NCBI GenBank assembly: GCA_000729835.1
Contig: JFHB01000280.1
Location: 1-32,603 of the forward strand
DNA length: 32,603 nucleotides
From: Atkinsonella hypoxylon
Taxonomy: Eukaryota; Ascomycota; Sordariomycetes; Hypocreales; Clavicipitaceae
Direction of reading: 5' to 3'
Below the pieces are notes generated by a model that did no database searches, had not been told where the DNA came from, and saw nothing but the letters and a program-made list of their open reading frames with translations. Below, in pieces: positions 21,600 through 30,365 of this stretch (its first letter is position 1; the number at the start of each line of letters is the position of its first letter). A program made the translations under genes and the position numbers.

Positions 21600-24500
21600 C
21601 TAAAAGAAGAATATAGAGAGATAACTAAAAAAATAGATATATTACTATTCTTTATCTCTATACTCTTTAACTAACTATTGTTCTATAATATATAAATAAA
21701 TAGTAAGTGTAACTACTTTACTATAATAAGTAAGAGTTTAGTGTAATACCTTAGCCTAAAGTAGGTTCTATTGCTATATAAAAGAATAGTATAGATAGCA
21801 GTAAAGGTTAAACAGTAGTTCTATAATAGCTACTAAAGAAGCGCCTTAATTGCTTCTTTAGTTTACTTATAAGTAGATATTAATAGCTAGGTCTTTCTAG
21901 TAGTAGCCTATATAATCCTAGGCTTAACCTAAGATTATATCTTTAAGAGCCTATAATTAGCCTATAATAGAATTATTCTTAACGCTACTAGCTAAAGCCT
22001 ATTAGTAGGTAAGGCTAAGGGCTTTATAATTTAAGCAGTAAAAGCTTAAAACGTTAAGGACTTAATAAAACTAATATTAGTAGTAGTTTATAGCGCTCTA
22101 ATAAAATAGAGTAAGAGCTAAGAGGTTGCTATACATTTTATTGCTATAAGCCTTTAGGAAATTACCTCTATATTGTTAACGTAAATATCCCTAAAAGGCT
22201 TTAATCTACTAACGCTACTACTTAAATTAAAGGACTTTTATAATCTTTTTAAAGAAAAGAAGGCCTAGGGCCTTCTACTATATAAAGAGAGGCTAGATTA
22301 CTATATTAAGCTAAAACAGCAGCTAGATAGCTCCTTACTATTACTGCTATAGGCCCTACTATATAATATACTATAGAACTATTTATTAGAAATTAGAAAG
22401 TAAGTAATAAACCTAATAGATAAAGGATAGATTTAAGCTAGCTTCTCTTTAGCAGTAGTACCTATCCTTTTAGCTAAAAAGCTAAGTAAAGAATAGTAAT
22501 TCTATATTAATTATTAAGCTCTTAATAAGATTATAGAATAGAACTATTACCTATTTCCCTTAATAAAGAAAACACTTAAGTTATTATTAAAGGTATATTA
22601 GTTTACTAAACTAAATATATAGTTAGCCTTCTATAGAATCTAAATAGTAAATAGTAAGGAGCACCTTACAGCGTTCTATACCTAGTTTAGCCTCTTTAAA
22701 TAGCTAGTTTACCCCTTTAGGTTAGTAGAAGCTTTAGCTACATTTTAATAATATATTAATAGTGCACTAGAAGAGGCCCTTAGAGATTATATAACTACTT
22801 ATCTAAATAATATCCTTATTTACACTAAGGGTTCTAGGAAAAACTATATATATAAGGTATAGAGAATTCTAGAAAAGTTGCAGTTAGTAGAGCTACACTT
22901 AGATCTTAAGAAATACTACTTTACTATAACTAAAGTTAAATACCTTAGCTTTATAGTTATAGTAGAAAGGGAGATACACTTAAATCTAGAGAAAATTGCA
23001 GCTATTTAGAAGTAGTAAGCTTCTACTAAATTATAAAAGGTATAAAGCTTCCTTAGATTTATAAACTTCTACTATAACTTTATATTAAATTTCTTAGATA
23101 TTATAGAGCCTTTAGTTAACTTAATAAAGAAAGGAGTTCTATTTTAGTAAATAAAGAAATATAAGAGGTTATTTATAAGGCTTAAGGAGGCCTTTACCTT
23201 ATACCTAGTCTTAGCTTAGTAGAACCTTAAGAAGAATATAGTAGTAGAGGTTAATTGCTTAAGAGAGGCTCTTAGTAGCTATTTATCTTAATATAATAAA
23301 GCTAGTGTACTGCAGCCTATAGTATACTATTTAGCTAGGTTATCTTTAGCTTAATGTAACTATACAATTTATAATAAGAAACTCTTAGCAATAATATCTT
23401 ACCTTAAAGCCTAAGCAGTAAAGTTATAAGGAGTAGTATATCTCTTTATAATCCTTATAGATTATAAGAATCTAGAATACTTTATATCTCTATAAAAGAT
23501 CTTTAAGCGTTAGGCTAAGTAGGTAGAGCTTCTCTTTCTCTTTAACTACTACCTATAATACTGCTTAAGGCTATAAGTAGAGCAACTAAATATATTATTA
23601 TAATAAGAGTAGAATTAAGATAGAGTAACGCTATAGATAAGCTAGGTTCTTTAGCCTCTCTTTATTAACTGCCTTAGCACTCTCTATAGAGATAAAGAGA
23701 AGGAGAAGGTTATAGAGAATATTAAGGTAGAAATAGCTAGTAAAGTAACGCTAGAAAGTTAACTAGCTATAGCTTTATAGGTACTAGCTAGAATAATACT
23801 ATTTCTAGATAAATACTTATAGAGCTTATAGAACTAAAGAGTGCAAGAAGACCTAATATACCTAATAAGGTTAAATACAGTTTAAAAGAGGGAAAGAAGG
23901 TTTCTATTAAAGGTAAAAATATAAGAATAGATTATAAACTATACCCTTAATATATAAAGAGCGCTAGTTTACTAGAGCTGCCTTTAGGTCCTTAAGTATA
24001 AGCTATTAACTACTATATTAATATATAGAATATATAAGTTGCTAATATTAGGCTACCTAGGATAGAATACTATATTTTAGGCATTAATATATAACTATTA
24101 CTAGAATAGGCTGTCCTAAGATATTGCTTAATATATTTAAAACTACTACTATTATAGTAGCTAGAAGAGTAGAAGGTTATAGTAAGGCCTTTTGCAATCT
24201 ATTTTAGCGCTAAATAGGTATTAGTTATAGATCTCTATAGATTTTATAATAGATTTACTAGCGCTAAACTAGGCTATATTCTCTTACTTAATAGTTATTA
24301 CTAATTAACTTTTAAAGTATATATAGTTAAAGGTAATAACCTCTATAGAGATAGAGGAATATACCTAGTAGTTTAAGTATTATTAGTAGTAGTTTTATAG
24401 GTTCTTAAAATAAATTATCTCTAACTATAGTTTAAATTAGTTAAGTACCTTTTAAACTACCTTCTATTGCCTTATTAGAATTAAATAATTACTATTTATA

Positions 24501-25290
24501 TTTTATTACCTATAAATAAATAGTAAAATAAAGAGAGTTAATTAGAAAGTATAAGTAATTCTATAGATTATAGTTGCTTTTTTGCAGTTTAACTAGCTTA
24601 AATATCTCCCTATATATTAGCTAGCTATTAACAATAGAAATTCCTTAGTAACTAATATAAGTTTAAACTAAGTAATATATAGGTATAATATAGACCTTAT
24701 CTAAAAGCTTATAGATAAAGGGAAGTTCTAAGTTTTATATAAGAGATAAGCTTTAGCGTTCCTTAAATAGCTATAGAAAAGCATAAATATTGCTTAAGCT
24801 ATAATTAACTTTACCTAGTAGAGGCAGTAAAAGCAGTTAAATAGAAGCTATAAGCTAGTAGAATAGTATAAGGTAAAGAACTTAGTTTAGCTAACACTTT
24901 ATTATATTAAAATAAACTACTTAAGTTAGAAGCTTAATTAGGTTATAGTAAAGTATATAGTTATAGATATACTAACACCTTTAACTATAAAGTTAGATAT
25001 TTTACTAGAAATTTACTTAGTCTTCTATATTAACCTTATTAAGTAAGTAGTAATAAACCTTTTACCTTTCTAGTAGCTAGTAGACTTAAGGCCTAGTCTT
25101 AAGCTAACTACAATAGATATTAACCTATCCCTTAAGGAATATAGAGTAAAGAAAATTCTAGCTACTAAAAACACCTTAAGCTAAAGAAGATACTATTAAG
25201 TGCTTATTAAGTAGGTAGAATTTATTTAGCCTATATAGAAACTACTAAAAAACTTTCTTAATATAGAGACACTAAATTAATTTAAGTTAT
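21600..25290 (+). pseudogene. pol: Element B pol (protease, RT, RNase H, integrase, chromodomain), decayed
   Basis: One frame family can be followed through the gene. A protease C-terminal part lies near 21860-21990. RT: ASFSLAVVPILLAKK at about 22440, FTKLNI and AFYRI near 22600, and YLNNILIYT at 22800-22826, the YLDD box with both Asp changed to Asn. Then FLRFINFYYNFI near 23050. RNase H: CNYTIYNKKLLAIISYLKA and DYKNLEYF near 23350-23480. Integrase: HHCC remnant near 24000-24130, core ISIDFIID near 24220 with its Asp kept, and the TDGQTERVN-type segment near 24510. The chromodomain at 25133-25280 starts EYRVKKIL and has TAG at the Trp positions. Not functional. Confidence 0.88.
25133..25280 (+). 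other. Chromodomain of element B
   Basis: The frame reads EYRVKKILATKNTL, then VLIK-stop-VEFI, then PI-stop-KLLKNFLNIETL. This matches the chromodomain order: a first strand with VE-IL, then LVKWKG-type, then W-P-NL-type, with the aromatic cage Trp codons turned to TAG. It closes pol and defines the element as a chromovirus. Confidence 0.7.
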
Positions 25291-26790
25291 AGTAAAAAGA
25301 CCCTTAATTTAATAATAGGCCTAGTAAAAGTATAGTAAAATTTTATATAGACTTTAATAATAATTTAGTTACCTCTAACTAAAAACAAAAGAAAATAAAC
25401 TCTCTCTTATAGAGGCCTATATAATTATAAAAAAAAAATAAAAAATAAAACAAAAGAAATTTCTTAGTAAGTAGTAAAGAGGCATTAGTACTTATAGTAT
25501 AGAGGTATAACTACCTAAAAGGCACTTTATTACTCTCTAAGTAGTTATAGAATAGAAGCTAAAGGAACTATATAGTGTCCCTAGAGTAGTATAAAAGCTA
25601 AAGCTAGAATAGTAGCGCTAGCAAAAGGTATAGAGGCTAAGGTAGGTAAGAATATAACTAGCGCTCTAGATTAAGGCCTTACTCTAGTAGGTATAGGCAA
25701 GAATATAACGTTTTAAATAGCTTAGTGCTTTAGGCGTAAAGGTATAGTCTTAAGGGAGAGAAAGATAGAGAAGAAAAAGGCTAAAGGGGCAGTAAGCTAG
25801 ATTAAGGTTGTACACTCTAGGAATATAAATAGTAATTAGCGCTATAAGTAGTTTAAGCTTTTAAGCTCTACCTAAAGGTAGATATATTTCTAGTATATTA
25901 CCTTAAGGTTATTCTATAAAAGTAAAGGGATAATATATAGTAGTAAAGAAGCCTTATATAGCAGTAAAGAGGCAGTAGTAGTAAAGGTTAGCAGTATACA
26001 ATAAGGTGTAAGTATAGGCAGAAGCAATAATAAAGGTATAGTAATAGCAGCAGTAGTAGTAAGTGTAAAAGAGAATAAGAAGTTATTATTAATATCTATA
26101 AAGATATACTTATACTTATTAGGGTTAAACTTATTGTTCTTTAGAACAATAAAGGCTATAGTGCTTTTATAGATTATAGAAGAAGAGAGAGTAAGTATAG
26201 AAAAGCTACTAGCTTAAGTTATATAATAAGAAGAAGAAAAGAGTATAACCTTCTTTTCTATATAATTAGCAGTAAGTATATTCTTAAGAACAATATTATA
26301 GTAATTATATATATTTAAGAACTTATAGGTAAAAATAGTTTAGTAGGTAAACTAGCTAGAGTAAAAGAGAATTAATGTAGACTTAACTATAAAACCTTAG
26401 TTAGTAAGTTTCTATATTCTAGTAAAGTAATACTATAGGTAAGAATGCTTAGTAAAGAAGCTTAGATTCTAGATATAGCCTCTATACCTCTATATATATA
26501 GTTAGTATTCTCTCCCTTAGCTAAAACAATAGTTATATAAGCTCTTCTTATAAAGGTTATTACAATATAGTATATAAATATCTTTAAGAATATTACTGTT
26601 AAATAGCTCTAAATTGTTTAAGTCCCTTTATATAAAGAAACTATAGATATAGCAGCAATAAGGAACTATTAGCGCTATAGAAGTAGGGGCAGTAGAGGCA
26701 CTAGCGCTAGTAATATAGCTATTAAAGTTCTAAATGTATTCTAGGTTAGTAAAGAAATAAGCTATATATAAACAAAGAGGCAGCATACTC
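25290..26790. other. Element B unassigned region after pol
   Basis: Counterpart of A 1480-2984. A poly-A stretch (25429-25449) lies at its left. On the minus strand, the frame that is open in A (antisense) runs from about 26770 to 25450 with RIP-type stops. On the plus strand a different frame is also open over 25917-26165 apart from one TAA. The strand of any real gene therefore cannot be settled by eye. No domain is recognised. Confidence 0.4.
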
Positions 26791-26799
26791 TAGGCTAAT

Positions 26800-27790
26800 A
26801 GAACAATATTTTATAGTTTTAATTAGCTAGCTACTTACAGTTAGATAAATTCTATTTAAAGGCAATAGAAAAGAGTTCTTTTATATTAAAAGAAGCAGCA
26901 GCAGCTATATAGTGTAAGAGGGAATTTTAGGAAGTAACAATAAAATTATTTATTTATAATATAAAGGTAAGATATAATATAAAGAAGAAAGAAAAAGGTA
27001 AGAAAGAGAGAAAAGGAATTATTTATTTTTATATTAAAAACAGCTAAGAGCTAGCTACTAGTTTATTGTATGTAAAAGGGATAATAACAACAATAACTAT
27101 TTGCGCTCTACTAGCTGTTAGTTTATTATGCGCTAAGAGTATAACACTAACAACAACTGTTTGCGCTTTACACCCTTAACAATACCCCTTATATATAGAT
27201 AAGTTATATACAACTAACAACTGTTTATAACAACAATAAGAACAAAAGAGAAAGAGTGCCTTCTAGTTAATAAAAGAGATTATTATATAATAATTGCTTT
27301 AAACGTAAGAAGACCTAAGGATATAAGCAGTTTATACGCTAGTAACACTAGCATTACAGCTAGCGTCTATATAATAGGCAGATAATTAATAGCTATATAT
27401 AAAGGGCTGTAAGGCAAAGGGGGGTAGAGAGTTAATAGACCCTAGGAGGGTATAATTAAGGGGGGGGGCGTAATTAACCTAGTATAGCGCAACTAATAGG
27501 TTAGTTAATAGGGTAATTAACAGCTGTTACTAGAGTGCTATAGGCAATTAGAGAGAAGGGAGGTAGAGCAGACGTCTGTTTATATATTAGCCCTATAACA
27601 CTGCGTTAACAATAAATAGTGCGTTAGTGCAGCAATAGAACAGCTAGAGCGAAGCGCCTAGGGGCAGACGTTATACCTCTATTTTTTTTTTTATAAATAG
27701 ATAATAGAGGAAATATAAAGAGGGAGTAAATAGAGAGTTAGCTGCTATCTATAGTACCTACTATAGACAACAAAAGGGATTATTATAGGG
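26800..27790 (+). other. Element B 3' untranslated region
   Basis: No retroelement domain. It contains the 60-bp tandem units (27061-27180), a run of nine G at 27460-27468, a T run near 27684-27693 and several short inverted repeats. It keeps more GC and more CA/TG than pol, like its partner 497-1480 in A. No gene is seen. Confidence 0.6.
27061..27180. repeat. Two 60-bp tandem units in element B 3' region
   Basis: 27061-27120 and 27121-27180 both begin gtttatt and both contain aactatttgcgct or aactgtttgcgct at the same offset. They match 1121-1240 of A in inverted orientation. Confidence 0.75.
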
Positions 27791-27793
27791 CCT

Positions 27794-27809
27794 AGAAGGA
27801 GAAGGAGGG
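27794..27809 (+). other. Polypurine tract of element B
   Basis: agaaggagaaggaggg, two bases before the 3' LTR at 27812. It is the usual plus-strand primer site and confirms that B is transcribed on the plus strand. Confidence 0.8.
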
Positions 27810-27811
27810 TA

Positions 27812-28134
27812 TATTATAGACTTAAGCCTTAAGCTTAAGTCTTTTAGTAGAGAGAGAACAGCAGGAGAGGGATAGAGATCTATATAGATAAAGGGATAGA
27901 AGTAAGCTGCATTTATCTAGGAGTTACCTAGACTTTACTAGGCGCTAGAGAGAGGACCTTAGCTATAAAGCATATACTAAAAGGGGCTCCTAAGGGGATA
28001 GACCTACCCCTAAATATATAGCACAAGGGTATAGGGAGGCTTCTAGTTCCTTCTCTCTTCCTCCTTTCCTCCCTATGATTATAGTTCTTATTATAGACGC
28101 TAGTTAGCAGCAGCCACTAGGTCAGTCCATTACA
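27812..28134 (+). repeat. Element B 3' LTR
   Basis: Begins tattatagacttaagcc and ends gtccattaca. Here the inner left end is RIP-mutated (ttaagcttaagtc for ctcgggtc), while the outer right end keeps cctccctatgatt, gcagcagccac and gtcagtccattaca, the mirror image of the 5' LTR. Confidence 0.9.
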
Positions 28135-28139
28135 GCACT

Positions 28140-30164
28140 AAAAGAAAGCTTAAGAAGTAATATTTTTGCTAAAACCTAAGAAAAAGAAAGTATTTTAAGA
28201 GGTAAAAGTATACCTTAATAAAAACACTATTCTATAGCACTATAACTCTAGTAAGTATTTATTCTTTAAAGTTAACGCTTATAAGAAAGAATTTAGGCTC
28301 TTTATTTTCTAGCTTATAGGCAAATAAAATAGTTATAGTATACCTAATAAAGACATTAAAAATAACTAACTTTAACTAATTCTCTTTCTCTTAAGATATA
28401 CTTTTAACCTAAAGAAACATTATAGATTAACTAAGGTAAAGGTAGCTACAATTATATAGAGTGTCTAAAAGCTATAGAAAATAGTTTAATTTAACTACTA
28501 TACTATTAATATTATTATAAACTACTTACTAGTAAAGGGAATTATTAAATATACCTTACTTACTACAATAGATCTAGATAAAGCTAACCTAAAATTAGCT
28601 AAAGTAGCTAATTATTTATTGTAATTTAACCTAAAAGTTTTCTATATACTAAAAGTGCTAAATATAGTGCTAAATATACTCTTTAGGTTGCTAGTTATAG
28701 TTTTATACTAAAAGGAAGCTTATAACAGTAAATTTAATAAGCTTAATATAAGTGTATTTTTTGCTAAAAAATATAGCGCTATAGCAGTATTAAATAAAGG
28801 TTTAAAAGAGGAAATTATCTAAGGCTATAGTTTTAATCTAAAGCTTAATAGAATTATAGAAAGTATTAAGAGCTTTTGCAAAAAGTAGAATTAGTAAAAT
28901 TAACAATAAAGACTAAGGATTTTGCTGTATAAATAGGCTCTATAAGATAATAGGCTTTTATACTATTATAATAAAAAAGGCCTATTCTAACTATATATAC
29001 CTATAAAGGTTATAGAATCTATCCTTAAAATAGTTTATAATAATTAAAACTATTTTTACACCTATAGAATAGCAGTAGAATTATAGGTAGTTTACTTTCT
29101 ATAAATATATAAGTAGATTTAAACCTATATTACTTACTACTATACCTATAAAGAAAATACAATTAACTACAGTAAGCTATTAGAGGAATTAAGGTTATTA
29201 GAGTTAGTTTTAATGCTCTTTTATATAATTTCGCTTAATTTTATTATTAATATACCTAAAGTTAACTTAATAAACACTCTATAGCAAAAAGATAAATATA
29301 GCTTCTATAACTTACTATATTTAATAAATTACTTATTTAGTAAGTAAATAATTCTTATACTTAAGTATATAATATATACAGCAGAAATTTAAGCAGAACT
29401 ACTCTTATAAATACTGTATTTATTAAACTAAGGCCTTCTTAAGTAGATTATAAGTAACTAAGATCTAAAGTTTATTTCTAATGTTTAAAGAAGTATATTT
29501 ACTTAAATTAGAAGTAAATTGCTTATAGCTATAGCTTACTACCTATAGATAGATAAAATAGCTAAATAGAAGAATTAAATAGTTATTATTACTGTTTAAT
29601 ACTATATAGTTATAAATTTAGATACACTATAGACTGCAATACTTTTAGTACTATAGCACTAACTTAATAATATAGTAGTAGCTAGTATAGAGATTTCCTT
29701 TAATAAACTTATATATAGTTTCTAACTAGCTACTATTGTTAATTTAATCTAATTAAATAACGTTCTTAGCAATAGAATAGATATAAGTAATATAGCTATA
29801 CTTTAGAAGCTATACTAATAAGAGGTAGAAATAGCTATTAGTATAGTAAATACCTTAAGTAAAATTAAATATAACGCCTAGTATAAGCCTATTAATATTA
29901 AAGTAGAGAATATAGTTTACCTATAATTACACTAAGAATATATACTTCTAGGAAAGCTAAAAAAGAAATAGTCTCCTTAATAGGTAAAGCTATATAAGGT
30001 TTTTATAAAAGTAAGCCTATTATTATTTTACTTAGATTTCTTACTAGATTTATATATATACTTAGTAGTATTAGTAGCTTACCTTTAGAAGTTAAGATAA
30101 AGTAAAGACCCTTTTAACTAAAAAGAGTAACTACTACTGCTAATTATAATAGAAGGATTTAGTA
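28140..30164 (+). pseudogene. pol: Element D RNase H and integrase, decayed
   Basis: D resumes right after B. The first recognisable part is the RNase H entry: KPKKKKVF-stop-EVKVYLNKNTIL with FFKVNAYKKEF (family: VDAS, Asp now Asn). RNase H closes with ANYLL, FNLKVFYILKVLNIV and LFRL (family: PDALSRL) near 28600-28690. Integrase follows: zinc-binding part near 29000-29130, core with LNFIINIPK (DFI-type, Asp now Asn) near 29245, ISN-stop-DLKFISN near 29450, then a TDRQTE-type remnant near 29530, and the C-terminal LGKLKKK and YLVVLVAYLQ segments near 29950-30100. No RT motif occurs between the protease and this point. Confidence 0.8.
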
Positions 30165-30365
30165 TAGAGAACTATTAGGAAATTAAGTAAATTTATACCT
30201 ATTAAATCTAATGTTTCTACAGTAGGTTAAGTAAGCTATATCTAGAATTCCTTATATAATAGAAAGAGTTCTTTACTAAAGATAACTAATAGATTACTAA
30301 AGATAAGCTTAAAGTTAATACTTCTAAAATTATAAATAAATATCTATAGAAATACTCTATAAATT
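30165..30365 (+). other. Chromodomain of element D
   Basis: The frame reads YLEFLI, two TAA/TAG codons, KEFFTKDN, two stops, ITKDKLKVNTSKIINKYL. This aligns with a chromodomain core: YLVxWK, a spacer, Trp, and a C-terminal helix, with the Trp codons turned to TAG. The same sequence is in E at about 15926-16070 on the minus strand. Confidence 0.6.

Larger units (their letters stand above)
20048..28134 (+). mobile_element. Element B: full-length Ty3/Gypsy chromovirus, RIP-inactivated
   Basis: 8087 bp on the plus strand with 323-bp LTRs at 20048-20370 and 27812-28134. Same family as A, in inverted orientation. Order: 5' LTR, gag, protease, RT, RNase H, integrase, chromodomain, unassigned region, 3' untranslated region with 60-bp tandem units, polypurine tract, 3' LTR. 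The flanking pentamers GTAAT (20043-20047) and GCACT (28135-28139) differ at two places, only one of which RIP explains, so unlike A it lacks a clear target duplication. It sits between the protease and RNase H of element D. Confidence 0.9.
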
